From JBBDNV01 sp040877415 (GTDB lineage: Bacteria; Planctomycetota; Planctomycetia; Pirellulales; PALSA-1355), in assembly GCA_040877415.1 (NCBI GenBank), contig JBBDNV010000153.1, positions 1-14,241 of the forward strand: a DNA stretch of 14,241 nucleotides. The letters run 5' to 3'. The notes below the pieces were generated by a model. That model was given only the letters and a program-made list of their open reading frames with translations. It was not told the origin of the DNA and made no database searches. Shown one piece after another: positions 1 through 8,951 of this stretch; position 1 is the stretch's first letter, and every line of letters begins with the position of its first letter. The translations under genes were made by a program, and so were the position numbers.

Positions 1-120
1 TCCTGTCGCGGATCAAAAAGGTTTGTAAACGTATTAACAACTCAGGACACTAGCGGGCCGCCAAAAATTGGGGCCTTCTCACGAGCGGTTGCGGCTCGCG
101 CGTGGAAAGACGCACGCACG

Positions 121-152
121 AAAAAAGCTCCGGCAGGGGAAACTGCCGGAGC
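121..152 (-). terminator. Rho-independent terminator of the downstream DUF1559 gene
   Basis: Read on the minus strand, a perfect 10-bp stem (GCTCCGGCAG pairing with CTGCCGGAGC at 127-152) with a 6-nt loop is followed directly by six T residues (the A run at 121-126). It lies about 30 nt past the stop codon of the DUF1559 gene that ends at 184. The stem has no mismatches, so this is a strong call. The remaining 120 bases at the window edge show no gene or other clear signal. Confidence 0.93.
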
Positions 153-183
153 GGATGTCAGCGCGTCAAACGTCCCAACCGCA

Positions 184-1362
184 TCACTCGCCTGGGATTT
201 CGACCACTTCGTCGCCCATCATGGTCGAGAGCTGCTGGTAAGTCAGCAAGTTGATGTCTTCGCCCAGGAAGTGTACCGAACCGTCGGCGAACAAAAAGTT
301 ACAGCCGCCGGGGTGGTCGCTGCGGAAGTTATTGCTGATGTGCGTTCCGCATTGGCCCTTCGGCGTTCTGCAACTTGTGGCAGTTTTGGTTCCGTCGGCG
401 CCGGGCATGCTCTTTCTGCAATCGGCCAACTGCATATTCGCGGGGTTGGCCCAGGCCGCGGTAACAGGGTTTTTGTTCATCGGTTCCAGGGTGCAGGCCG
501 TGACCGTCGCGCCGATCAGACCGGCTACCTCTAACGGGGTAAACGACGGCTCGGCGATAATCCAGGCCATTGTCGCATTGCGCAGCAATCCCTTGTGATC
601 GGTTCCCCAGTTTTTCCAGCGCTCCGGCTGCGTTGGCGTGTGATCCGAATCCTTGCCGAGAATTCTGGCGACCGGCCAGGCTAGTCCCCCGGCCCCCTCA
701 CCCAGGGCGATCGTACTGGCCGTGCCGTCGGTGATCTTGCGGATCGGAGCGCCCCAATTGAGATCGAACATGCCGCGTTCGCTCTTGATCCAATCGTCGA
801 CGTAGGGGGGTCCCGGAGGCCCGAAATTCTTCCCGTAGCACCAGGAGTCGGAGACCCCCTTGCAGAACGCGTAGGTCGTGATGCCCAGCAGCTGGCCGTC
901 GACGTAATGCCGCGGCGGCATGGCCGTGACGAGGATCAGGACGTCGTTGAGGACGCCGTCTAAAACCGGATTCTCAGCGGTATTCGAGGGACAGACAAAG
1001 ACGGGGATCACTTTGTCCGCCACGATGCTGAATTGGAGAAACCAGGAGACGTCGTTGTTGTAGAGATTGTGCAGGCTCTCCTCCTCGAAGTAGGGGAGCA
1101 GCATCGCGTGCGGGCTGGCGTACACGTGCGCTGACTTGGAGGTTCCCATATCAAACCGGTTGCAGGCGCCCGGCGGGAAGGTCTTTAGCGTGTTGTGATA
1201 GGTTTGCAGCGCGATGCCGAACTGCTTCATGTTGCTGACGCAGTTGGCGCGCCGGGCGGCCTCGCGGGCCGCCTGAATGGCCGGCAGCAACAGCGCCACC
1301 AGCACGCCAATAATCGCAATGACCACCAGCAGCTCAACGAGCGTGAATCCGCGCCGCCTCAT
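184..1362 (-). CDS. DUF1559 domain-containing prepilin-like protein (paralogue 1)
   Basis: A 392-residue member of the DUF1559 family typical of Planctomycetes. The N-terminus has a type IV prepilin/pseudopilin signal: a short basic leader MRRRG, the cleavage context G|FTLVE with the conserved glutamate at residue 10, and then a hydrophobic helix (LLVVIAIIGVLVALLLPAI). The C-terminus has the family's H-X9-DG signature at about residues 350-361 (HPGGCNFLFADG). The protein is expected to be processed by prepilin peptidase and placed at the membrane or cell surface; its exact role is unknown. The start is the ATG at 1362 because a GGGAG ribosome-binding site sits 7 nt upstream; the frame stays open upstream to 1389 but those residues do not fit a prepilin leader better. 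Its paralogue at 1645-2808 is very similar throughout. It has its own promoter (1479-1506) and terminator (121-152). Confidence 0.93.
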   Translation of the reverse strand: MRRRGFTLVELLVVIAIIGVLVALLLPAIQAAREAARRANCVSNMKQFGIALQTYHNTLKTFPPGACNRFDMGTSKSAHVYASPHAMLLPYFEEESLHNLYNNDVSWFLQFSIVADKVIPVFVCPSNTAENPVLDGVLNDVLILVTAMPPRHYVDGQLLGITTYAFCKGVSDSWCYGKNFGPPGPPYVDDWIKSERGMFDLNWGAPIRKITDGTASTIALGEGAGGLAWPVARILGKDSDHTPTQPERWKNWGTDHKGLLRNATMAWIIAEPSFTPLEVAGLIGATVTACTLEPMNKNPVTAAWANPANMQLADCRKSMPGADGTKTATSCRTPKGQCGTHISNNFRSDHPGGCNFLFADGSVHFLGEDINLLTYQQLSTMMGDEVVEIPGE

Positions 1363-1478
1363 GACCATTCTCCCAAGTCTAGGGGACACATCGCATCACG
1401 ATGCCGAGGTGTCATGCCGTCCGCCGCTGCCCACACCACGCGGGGGGAGTGATATTCCGGGCAGGTACACACCCCCTC

Positions 1479-1506
1479 ATTATCCGCGCGTCGATGTGCC
1501 TGTCAA
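1479..1506 (-). promoter_or_regulatory. Sigma70-type promoter for DUF1559 paralogue 1
   Basis: On the minus strand a perfect -35 TTGACA (1506-1501) is followed, after 16 nt, by the -10 hexamer GATAAT (1484-1479). Transcription should start near 1472, giving a leader of about 110 nt before the ATG at 1362. The spacer contains TCGAC, which also occurs in the matching promoter of the second paralogue. The 282-nt gap between the two genes holds this promoter and no gene. Confidence 0.75.
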
Positions 1507-1644
1507 GTAATCTCTGTATGGATTTGCGGGCAGTGCGCGATTTGGCAGCGATGGGACCCGGCCCAAGCCAGGCCGCGAATCGCGGGGAGCGCGCCCGAAA
1601 AGCGCACGGCACGGTGATCGACGCCCACGAGGGACGGGGGTCAG

Positions 1645-2808
1645 CTAGTCTGGAATCTCGACCATGTCGCCGGCCATCATGGTCGAGAGCTGCTGGTAGG
1701 TCGACAGGTTGATGTCCTCGCTCAGGAAATGCGCCGAGCCGTCGGCGAACAGAAAATTGCAGCCGCCCGGATGGTCGCTGCGGAAGTTGTTGCTGACGTG
1801 ATGTCCGCATGACGAAATGCCCGGCTTGTAGCAGGGAAGCGGTCTCCCGGGCAGAGAGACCGGCAGGCTTTGGTTGCAACCTCCCATGCTTCCGGCCAGC
1901 TTCTTGCGGTCGGCAAAGGCCGGCGACACGGGATTCTTGTTCATCGGTTCCAGGGTGCAGGCCGTGACCGTCGCGCCGACCACCTTGGCTGGCAGCAAAA
2001 GGTCAAACGACGGCTCGGCGACGATCCAGGCCATCTGCGCGTTGCGCAGCAGGCCCCTGCCGTCGGGTCCCAGATTTTTCCAGCGATTCGGATCCTTGGG
2101 ATCGCCTTTGGAATTGAAGCTCTTGGAAATCGGCCAGCCGACACCGCCGGCGCCTTCACCCATGGCAATCGTGCGTGACGTGCCGTCGGTGATCTTCCGG
2201 ATCGGCACGGCCCAGTTCAGGTCGAACATGCCGCGTACCCGCCCGTTGTCCACGAAGGGCGGTCCCGGCGGACCGAAACTCTTGCCATAGCACCAGGCGT
2301 CGGTGACGCCCTTGCAGAACGCGTAGGTCGTGATTCCCAGTTCTTGGTTGTGGGTGTAACGCACCTGGTTGCTAAAGGCCAGCAGCAGGACGTCGTTGAG
2401 CATGATGTCCTTAAACGGGTTGTCGCCCGAGTTCGAGGGGCAGACGAACACGGGGATGACGGTTTCGGCAACTTCAGCGAACTGAAAAAACCAGGAGCGG
2501 TCATTGTCGTAAAGATTGTGCAGGCTCTCCTCTTCGAAGTACGGCAGCAGCATGGCGTGCGGACTGGCGTACACGTGCACCGGATTTTGGCCGGGACCGA
2601 ACCGGTTGCAGGCGCCGGGGGGGAAGGTCTTCAACTGGTCGTGATAGCTGGCCAGCGCGATGCCGAACTGCTTCAGGTTGCTGACGCAATTAGCGCGACG
2701 GGCAGCCTCTCGGGCGGCCTGGATGGCCGGCAGCAACAGCGCCACCAGCACGCCGATGATGGCGATGACCACCAGAAGCTCAACGAGCGTGAATCCGCGC
2801 CGCCTCAT
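1645..2808 (-). CDS. DUF1559 domain-containing prepilin-like protein (paralogue 2)
   Basis: A 387-residue DUF1559 protein, close paralogue of the gene at 184-1362. It has the same leader and cleavage region (MRRRGFTLVELL) and the same first helix, followed by REAARRANCVSN. Blocks such as FPPGACNRF, YASPHAMLLPYFEEESLHNLY, ITTYAFCKGV, WCYGK and TACTLEPMNKNPV are shared, and the H-X9-DG motif lies at about residues 346-357. Divergence is concentrated in the middle and before the C-terminal motif. The start is the ATG at 2808, preceded by a GGAAAGAG ribosome-binding site 7 nt upstream. The frame is open to 2892, but that extension would put about 28 basic residues before the prepilin leader and is unlikely. 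No T-tailed hairpin follows its stop, so some transcripts may read on into paralogue 1. Role inferred only from family. Confidence 0.93.
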   Translation of the reverse strand: MRRRGFTLVELLVVIAIIGVLVALLLPAIQAAREAARRANCVSNLKQFGIALASYHDQLKTFPPGACNRFGPGQNPVHVYASPHAMLLPYFEEESLHNLYDNDRSWFFQFAEVAETVIPVFVCPSNSGDNPFKDIMLNDVLLLAFSNQVRYTHNQELGITTYAFCKGVTDAWCYGKSFGPPGPPFVDNGRVRGMFDLNWAVPIRKITDGTSRTIAMGEGAGGVGWPISKSFNSKGDPKDPNRWKNLGPDGRGLLRNAQMAWIVAEPSFDLLLPAKVVGATVTACTLEPMNKNPVSPAFADRKKLAGSMGGCNQSLPVSLPGRPLPCYKPGISSCGHHVSNNFRSDHPGGCNFLFADGSAHFLSEDINLSTYQQLSTMMAGDMVEIPD

Positions 2809-2918
2809 GGATGGGCTCTTTCCGGTAGGGCGCGCGGCGGCGCGCCGGATTGCGCTTCGCCAGCGCGCGAACATCATCGGCAAAAGGTGCAATGCGCGGT
2901 CGTACGCGAGACGAGCTT

Positions 2919-2946
2919 ATTATCGACGGGTCGACGCTTGTGTCAA
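2919..2946 (-). promoter_or_regulatory. Sigma70-type promoter for DUF1559 paralogue 2
   Basis: Minus-strand TTGACA (2946-2941), a 16-nt spacer and GATAAT (2924-2919). Transcription should begin near 2912, about 104 nt before the ATG at 2808. The hexamers and spacer length are identical to those of paralogue 1 and the leader length is similar, so the promoter seems to have been duplicated with the gene. Confidence 0.75.
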
Positions 2947-3030
2947 GCAAAACACGGCAGTGCATGCTCACTCGCCCAGTGCCATGCTCAACCACCGCCG
3001 GCGCGGCGGGTGGGATGGCGCTTCGGGCAG

Positions 3031-3057
3031 CACGGGTGGACGAGCCACCCGTGGCAC
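3031..3057. repeat. Short palindromic intergenic repeat (CACGGGTGG...CCACCCGTG)
   Basis: A perfect 9-bp inverted repeat, CACGGGTGG (3031-3039) and CCACCCGTG (3045-3053), with a 5-nt loop ACGAG and a GGCA tail. It lies past the aat stop and upstream of the DUF1559 promoter region. A degraded relative occurs at 11267-11290 with 4 differences over about 25 nt, so this is probably one member of a dispersed family. There is no T tract, so it is not a standard terminator. The 2947-3086 region holds nothing else recognised. Confidence 0.6.
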
Positions 3058-3086
3058 CCCGCGAAATCACAATGGACGCTCTGCAA

Positions 3087-3815
3087 TTAGTCCTCGGGCG
3101 AGCCTTCCAGCCGCGGGCCGAAGGTCACGTCGCGCGACAGCGCGTCGGCCAGCCGCCGCAAAAACTCCTGGCGGTCGATCTCGACGGCGCCCAGGCTCGC
3201 GGTATGCGCGGTGGACTGCTGGATGTCGAACAGCGTGTAGCCGCGCGCCCGCAGATGGCGCACCAGGTGCACGAGCGCGACTTTCGAGGCGTCGCGCGCG
3301 CGATGGAACATCGACTCGCCCGCGTAGAGGCCGCCGAGCGTGACGCCGTACGTCCCGCCGACCAGTTTGCCGTCGTCCCAGACTTCGATGCTGTGCGCGT
3401 GCCCCAGCTCGTGGAGGCGCACGTAGGCGTCGATCATCTTGCCCGTCAGCCAGGTGTTGTAACGGCGACCGGCGCTGGTGGCGCAGCCCCCGATCACGCC
3501 GACGAAATCGCGGTCGCAGGTGACCTCGAACGGCCGGCTGCGGCAGGTGCGGGCGAGACTGCGCGAGACGTGGAACTTGTCGAGCTCGAAGACGGCGCGC
3601 GGATCGGGTGACCACCACACGACGACGTCCGTGCCGTCGAAGATCGGCCACGGGAAAATGCCGTGGGCGTATGCGTCCAGCAGCCAGTCGGGCGTGAGTC
3701 GGCCGCCGAAGAGGACGACTCCCTCGGGCTCGGCCAATTCAGCCGGCGGGAAAAATTTCGACTTGGGAAGCAGGAACTGCACGATTCGACCCGGCGATGC
3801 GCGGCCGCGCGACAC
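3087..3815 (-). CDS. aat: Leucyl/phenylalanyl-tRNA-protein transferase
   Basis: A 242-residue Aat enzyme, normal length for the family. It transfers Leu or Phe from aminoacyl-tRNA to proteins with N-terminal Arg or Lys, marking them for ClpS/ClpAP degradation (bacterial N-degron pathway) in the cytoplasm. Family motifs in order: FGGRLTPDWLLDAYAHGIFPW (residues 36-56), WWSPDPRAV (67-75), SRS (84-86), LHELGHAHSIEVW (134-146), VGGTYGV (152-158), GESMF (166-170), FDIQ (196-199) and HTASLGA (204-210). The start given is a GTG at 3815, with no clear ribosome-binding site; an internal GTG at 3782 (residue 12) is an alternative. It is divergent from dnaG, with 247 nt between the two start codons. No clpS or clpA is visible in the window. 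Confidence 0.95.
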   Translation of the reverse strand: MSRGRASPGRIVQFLLPKSKFFPPAELAEPEGVVLFGGRLTPDWLLDAYAHGIFPWPIFDGTDVVVWWSPDPRAVFELDKFHVSRSLARTCRSRPFEVTCDRDFVGVIGGCATSAGRRYNTWLTGKMIDAYVRLHELGHAHSIEVWDDGKLVGGTYGVTLGGLYAGESMFHRARDASKVALVHLVRHLRARGYTLFDIQQSTAHTASLGAVEIDRQEFLRRLADALSRDVTFGPRLEGSPED

Positions 3816-3903
3816 GCGCGCTATGCTTGAATGCTAGGACATCCGCGCCGCGATTGCCAGACGCGGCCGCGCCGGAGCCCAGGCGCCGGCCGATTTCGGT
3901 TGG

Positions 3904-3933
3904 TTGATCCGCCGAAAGCGGGACCGGTATAAT
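3904..3933 (+). promoter_or_regulatory. Sigma70-type promoter for dnaG-rpoD
   Basis: TTGATC (3904-3909), an 18-nt spacer and a perfect TATAAT (3928-3933). The predicted start is near 3940, giving a leader of about 120 nt before the dnaG GTG. It lies in the 247-nt space between the divergent aat and dnaG genes. No equally good minus-strand promoter for aat was seen there. Confidence 0.75.
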
Positions 3934-4062
3934 CGTCCGTATCGCACGTAGAGCCAATCCGAGTACCGCCCGCGGAGAAGGGGACCGACGGTTCTCGTCT
4001 CGGAGAGGCTCTTGGACGGATCGCACGAGCCGCGCGGGCGGCTGTTTCTAAGGGAGAGGCCG

Positions 4063-5964
4063 GTGTCTTTCGGAGATTCGTACGACACCAAGCAGCGCAT
4101 CAGGCAAGCGATCGACATCGTCGATCTGGTGGGCGGCTACCTGCCGCTGCGGCGCGAAGGACGCGCTTTCAAGGCGCTTTGCCCGTGGCACGACGACACG
4201 CATCCGAGCCTGACGGTGAATCCCGAGCGGCAGTCGTTCCGCTGCTGGGTGTGCGACATCGGCGGCGACATCTTCAGCTTCGTGATGCGGATGGAGGGAG
4301 TGGAATTCCCGGAGGCCCTGGCCATGCTGGCCGATCGGGCCAACGTTTCCCTCAATCCGGCGGCGCGCGGCGAAACGCGCGTCGGGGCCGACAACAAACG
4401 CCTGTTGTACCAGGCGATGGCCTGGGCCGACTTCGAGTATCACAGTTGCCTGTTGAACGACCCGGTGGCCCAGCCGGCCCGCGATTATTTGGCCGGGCGC
4501 CACATCACGGCCGAAAGCATCCGCCGCTTTCAGTTGGGTTTTGCACCCGACGATTGGAACTGGCTCTCCGAGCGCGCCCGGGGCACGCCCTATTCGTCGG
4601 CCGTGCTGGAGCGCATCGGGTTGATCAGCCCGAAGCGGAATGGACCCGGCTATTACGACCGCTTCAAAGGGCGGGTGCTGTTCCCGATTTTCGATCCACA
4701 GGGGGGCGCCGTGGGCCTGGGCGGACGCGTGTTGCCCCCTCTGGCCGGCGAGGCGGGCAAAGACGTTGCCAAGTACGTCAACTCGCCGGAAACGCCGCTG
4801 TTTGCCAAGGGCAACTTGCTGTACGGACTGCACCTCGCGCGCGACGCGATTCGCAAGACCGGCTCGGCGCTGGTGGTGGAAGGCTATACCGATTGCATCG
4901 CGGCCCATCAATTCGGCTTTGAAAACACGGTGGCCGTGTTGGGCACGGCTTTGGGCGCGGGCCACGTCCGGCTCTTGCGGCGCTTCGCCGATCGAATTCG
5001 CGTGGTGCTCGTGCTCGACGGAGACGAAGCGGGCCGCCGGCGCGCGGCGGAGGTGCTGGAATTGTTCGTTTCGGCCAATGTCGATCTGCGCGTGTTGACG
5101 CTTCCGGCGAACAGCGATCCGGCCGACTTTTTACAGGCTCACGGGGCGGGGGAATTTGAGCGGCTGTTGGCCGGCGCGGCCGATGCGCTTGCACATGCGT
5201 TTCGGGCGGCGACCGAGGGCATCGATCTGCAAGCAGACGTGCATGCAGCCAGCGCGGCCTTGGAACAGCTCGTGGCCACGATCGCCAAGGCGCCGCGGCT
5301 GCGGGCCGACACGATGGTCGAGGACCGGCTGCGCGAAGAGAGGTTTTTACAACGCCTGGCGGCCGATTTCCGTGTGAGCGAGACGCAGGTGCGCACGCTG
5401 ATGACGAAATTGCGGCGAAAAGCGGCGCCCCGGCAGCCTGCGGCACCGCCGGCAGAAGATGCTGCTAGCGTACACAAAAAAATCGATCCGTTGGAGCGCG
5501 AATTGCTGGAGCTGTTGCTGCAAAGTCCGCAGACGATTGAGCAGGTTGCGGGCGCGATCCAGCCTGCGCAATTTGTCGGCGAGGCTTGCCGCCGCGTGGT
5601 TTCACATTGCGTGCGGTTATGGTCCGCCGGCATTCTTCCCGAGTTTACGCGACTGTTATTGGAGATTGACGACCCAGCGATTAAAAACTTGCTGGTCGAG
5701 CTGGACGAAAGCGGCCGCGGCAAGCCGCCAGCCGAAGCGGACGTTCGACTGCGAGACGTGTTGGCCGGTTTCGAGCGCCGGCCGAAAGACGAGTGGCTGC
5801 GAGATCGCACCCACGCTTTACAACAACGGCAGATTGCCAAGGAGGACGAGGCGGGCGTGCTCAAAGAGCTCGAAGAGTATTTGCGTGCCCGCGACCAGCA
5901 ACAACGATCCCGGCTGGGCATTTCCGAGCTCACGGAGGGGCAGGATGCTCAATCCGCCGGCTGA
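4063..5964 (+). CDS. dnaG: DNA primase
   Basis: A 633-residue primase that makes RNA primers on the lagging strand at the replication fork. The N-terminal CHC2 zinc-binding domain is intact with Cys40, His43, Cys61 and Cys64 (CPWHDD...CWVCDIGGD). The core follows with YYDRFKGRVLFPI (about residues 198-210) and the TOPRIM domain: VVEGYTD with Glu273, and VLDGDEAG with Asp319 and Asp321. The C-terminal part, from about 480, is helical and fits the DnaB-helicase-interacting domain. The start is the GTG at 4063 because AGGGAG lies 6 nt upstream; an upstream TTG at 4012 would add 17 residues that do not look like primase. It is followed after 93 nt by rpoD, the conserved macromolecular-synthesis arrangement; rpsU, found before dnaG in enterics, is absent here. 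Confidence 0.97.
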   Translation: MSFGDSYDTKQRIRQAIDIVDLVGGYLPLRREGRAFKALCPWHDDTHPSLTVNPERQSFRCWVCDIGGDIFSFVMRMEGVEFPEALAMLADRANVSLNPAARGETRVGADNKRLLYQAMAWADFEYHSCLLNDPVAQPARDYLAGRHITAESIRRFQLGFAPDDWNWLSERARGTPYSSAVLERIGLISPKRNGPGYYDRFKGRVLFPIFDPQGGAVGLGGRVLPPLAGEAGKDVAKYVNSPETPLFAKGNLLYGLHLARDAIRKTGSALVVEGYTDCIAAHQFGFENTVAVLGTALGAGHVRLLRRFADRIRVVLVLDGDEAGRRRAAEVLELFVSANVDLRVLTLPANSDPADFLQAHGAGEFERLLAGAADALAHAFRAATEGIDLQADVHAASAALEQLVATIAKAPRLRADTMVEDRLREERFLQRLAADFRVSETQVRTLMTKLRRKAAPRQPAAPPAEDAASVHKKIDPLERELLELLLQSPQTIEQVAGAIQPAQFVGEACRRVVSHCVRLWSAGILPEFTRLLLEIDDPAIKNLLVELDESGRGKPPAEADVRLRDVLAGFERRPKDEWLRDRTHALQQRQIAKEDEAGVLKELEEYLRARDQQQRSRLGISELTEGQDAQSAG

Positions 5965-6057
5965 TCGCCCGAGGCGCGGCAAGCATGAGGCGAGCCGGCG
6001 CATCGGCGATCCATCTCATGTCAATCGGCACCCGCAGTGCCAGGGAGGATTTGACAG

Positions 6058-7719
<1,662 letters not shown>

Positions 7720-7773
7720 AGCTACCACAGGCAGAAGACCGACGGATGCAGGCGGAAGCGCGAGGGACAAAAT

Positions 7774-7846
7774 GCCTAAGAGCGTCTAACAAAATGGCCG
7801 GGGACTGTCCCCCTCTCCGAGGCCATTTTGTTAGACGCTCTAAGGC
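7774..7846. repeat. Long palindromic element (26-bp arms, GGGGACTGTCCCC core)
   Basis: Arms of 26 nt at 7774-7799 and 7821-7846 (outer ends GCCTAAGAGC and GCTCTAAGGC, inner ends AAAATGGCC and GGCCATTTT) pair with a single mismatch near the outside. The 21-nt centre carries a smaller hairpin, GGGGA-CTG-TCCCC (7800-7812). The element lies 54 nt past the rpoD stop, in a 349-nt stretch with no gene. It lacks a following T run, so it is unlike a rho-independent terminator; it looks like a REP- or MITE-type non-autonomous element. No transposase is nearby. Confidence 0.75.
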
Positions 7847-7920
7847 AACCTACAGCCCCGCGATCCTTGGCACGGCCTGCAGCCTAAACCCTGCTGCCGT
7901 TCCTTCACCCTCACGCCGGT

Positions 7921-7941
7921 CCTCTCCCGTCGTGGGCGAGG
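7921..7941. repeat. Short imperfect inverted repeat, CCTCTCCC...GGGCGAGG
   Basis: CCTCTCCC (7921-7928) and GGGCGAGG (7934-7941) pair with one mismatch around a 5-nt loop, inside the C-rich stretch CCTTCACCCTCACGCCGG. It resembles the CCCTCACCC...CCTCTCCC repeats scattered in many high-GC genomes. Only one copy is in the window, so repeat status is inferred from resemblance. Confidence 0.35.
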
Positions 7942-7960
7942 GAGACAGACGCGGAACCAC

Positions 7961-7997
7961 AAGCCGCTGGCCGCTTTGGGCCGGCGGCTTTTTTTAT
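7961..7997 (+). terminator. Rho-independent terminator of the dnaG-rpoD unit
   Basis: AAGCCGCTGGCC (7961-7972) pairs with GGCCGGCGGCTT (7979-7990), the only irregularity being a U-G wobble, around a 6-nt loop GCTTTG. A T run follows (TTTTTTTA from 7989, then TTTC). It lies about 240 nt past rpoD and just before the promoter of the zinc-ribbon gene, separating the two units. Confidence 0.9.
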
Positions 7998-8019
7998 TTC
8001 CTGGATTTCTCCGCCGGCC

Positions 8020-8028
8020 TGATACAAT
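8020..8028 (+). promoter_or_regulatory. Candidate extended -10 promoter for the zinc-ribbon gene
   Basis: TGA-TACAAT (8020-8028) fits an extended -10 element (TGn plus a TATAAT-like hexamer). No good -35 is seen at 16-18 nt spacing, which extended -10 promoters can tolerate. The predicted start, near 8035, would give a leader of about 34 nt. It follows directly after the strong terminator at 7961-7997, so a new promoter is expected here. Confidence 0.55.
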
Positions 8029-8068
8029 ATAGCACCTTTGCCAGCAACCGAGAGTGAGAATGGTACCT

Positions 8069-8791
8069 ATGGCAGTTAGCGCGAGCGCCCTGCGCAAGCT
8101 TCATCGCATTCACCGACAACTGAGCGACCTGCGCGAGCGAATTGACCGAGGCCCCAAGCAAATCAAAGCCCGAGAGAGCAACCTGGCACGGCTGGCCGAC
8201 GAGCTGGCCAAACTCCAGGCGGACTACAAAGCCGCGAGAGTTCGCAGCGATCAAAAGCAATTGCTGCTCAAAAGCGGCGAAGAGAAAGTCGAAGGCCTGA
8301 AGGTTAAGCTCAACGCCGCCGCGAGCAATCGCGAGTACCAGGCGCTGAAGGACCAGATCGCCGCGGACCAGATGGCCGGCAGCGTGCTGGCCGATGAGAT
8401 TCTTGAGGCGCTCGAAAAAATCGACGAGTTGGGCGCCCACGTCGCCGAGCATCAGAAAAAAATCGCAACGGCCAAGGAGGAACTGGCCAAGGCCCAACAG
8501 GTCGTGCGTGATCAATCGGGCCAGTTGGAAGGGGATACCAAACGGCTCGAGCGCGAGTTGCGCGAGGCCGAAAGCGCCCTGCCGGCGGACTTTCGTGAAA
8601 CCTATCAGCGGCTGGTGAAATCCAAAGGCGAAGACGCCATGGCCGAAGTCCAGGGGGAATTCTGCGGCGGCTGCTACCAGCAGCTCACGCCCAACAACCT
8701 GGCCGAGCTGCACATGTCGTTGGCCATTTTCTGCCGCAACTGCGGCCGGCTCATCTATCTGCCCGAAGACCGCAGCCCCGCAGCGGGGTGA
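8069..8791 (+). CDS. C4-type zinc-ribbon, coiled-coil protein (CT398-like)
   Basis: A 240-residue protein with a long helical hairpin (about residues 5-175, rich in heptads of Leu, Ala and charged residues, with the family's NREYQAL motif at about 87-93). A C-terminal zinc ribbon follows: CGGC (Cys199, Cys202) and CRNC (Cys222, Cys225). This layout matches the zinc-ribbon family that includes chlamydial CT398/CdsZ. Its role in Planctomycetes is unknown; nucleic-acid or RNA-polymerase contacts are possible but inferred. The ATG at 8069 (MAVSASALRKLHRIH) is preferred; an ATG at 8060 and a GTG at 8054 are in frame and only a weak GAGTGAG ribosome-binding site helps choose. It lies between rpoD and greA on the same strand and has its own likely promoter. 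Confidence 0.88.
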   Translation: MAVSASALRKLHRIHRQLSDLRERIDRGPKQIKARESNLARLADELAKLQADYKAARVRSDQKQLLLKSGEEKVEGLKVKLNAAASNREYQALKDQIAADQMAGSVLADEILEALEKIDELGAHVAEHQKKIATAKEELAKAQQVVRDQSGQLEGDTKRLERELREAESALPADFRETYQRLVKSKGEDAMAEVQGEFCGGCYQQLTPNNLAELHMSLAIFCRNCGRLIYLPEDRSPAAG

Positions 8792-8799
8792 ATCCTACC

Positions 8800-8861
8800 A
8801 GCCCGAAGCGCCAGCGAGGGGGAGCGCCGTTCGCGTTGTCCCCTCGCTCGCGCTTCGGGCT
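8800..8861. repeat. Palindromic intergenic repeat, AGCCCGAAGCG...CGAGGGG type
   Basis: Arms of 22 nt at 8800-8821 and 8840-8861 (outer ends AGCCCGAAGCG and CGCTTCGGGCT) pair with one mismatch around an 18-nt loop. The element occupies the start of the gap between the zinc-ribbon gene and greA. From memory, AGCCCGAAGCG-type palindromes are widely dispersed in planctomycete genomes. There is no T tract straight after the stem. Confidence 0.75.
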
Positions 8862-8894
8862 AGTGTTTGTTTTCCCGGTTTACAGGCCGCAGTG

Positions 8895-8906
8895 TTTTGA
8901 TCAAAA
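8895..8906. promoter_or_regulatory. 12-bp perfect palindrome in the greA leader
   Basis: TTTTGATCAAAA is a perfect palindrome 76 nt upstream of the greA ATG, in AT-rich DNA unlike its surroundings. It could be a dimeric regulator site, but nothing else supports that and no -35/-10 pair could be placed with confidence around it. Confidence 0.25.
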
Positions 8907-8925
8907 TGATCGGCGGTGGTCTCCC

Positions 8926-8951
8926 CGGCTTAGGAGGAGGCCGTTTTTTTT
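8926..8951 (+). terminator. Terminator-like hairpin in the greA leader
   Basis: CGGCTT (8926-8931) pairs with AGGCCG (8938-8943), including one wobble, around the loop AGGAGG, and eight T residues follow (8944-8951). It ends 31 nt before the greA ATG. It may end transcripts of the zinc-ribbon gene or act as an attenuator for greA; the stem is short, so this is moderate. The loop is itself an AGGAGG ribosome-binding-like sequence but is too far from the ATG to serve greA. Confidence 0.5.

Noticed and set aside
1..120. Possible gene fragment or promoter at the left edge
   Set aside because: No open frame with a recognisable motif and no convincing -35/-10 pair could be seen.
1412..1879. Open frame across the space between the DUF1559 genes
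   Set aside because: It overlaps the end of paralogue 2 and the promoter of paralogue 1, and its composition looks non-coding.
4012..4062. TTG start for dnaG at 4012
   Set aside because: No ribosome-binding site fits, and the 17 extra residues are outside the primase family; the GTG at 4063 has AGGGAG at good spacing.
4048..4965. Long minus-strand open frame of about 305 codons within dnaG
   Set aside because: It is antisense to a fully supported primase gene, has no recognisable domain, and is explained by high GC content at third codon positions.
7774..7846. Palindrome as the rpoD terminator
   Set aside because: No T run follows either arm in the correct direction; the hairpin at 7961-7997 is a far better terminator.
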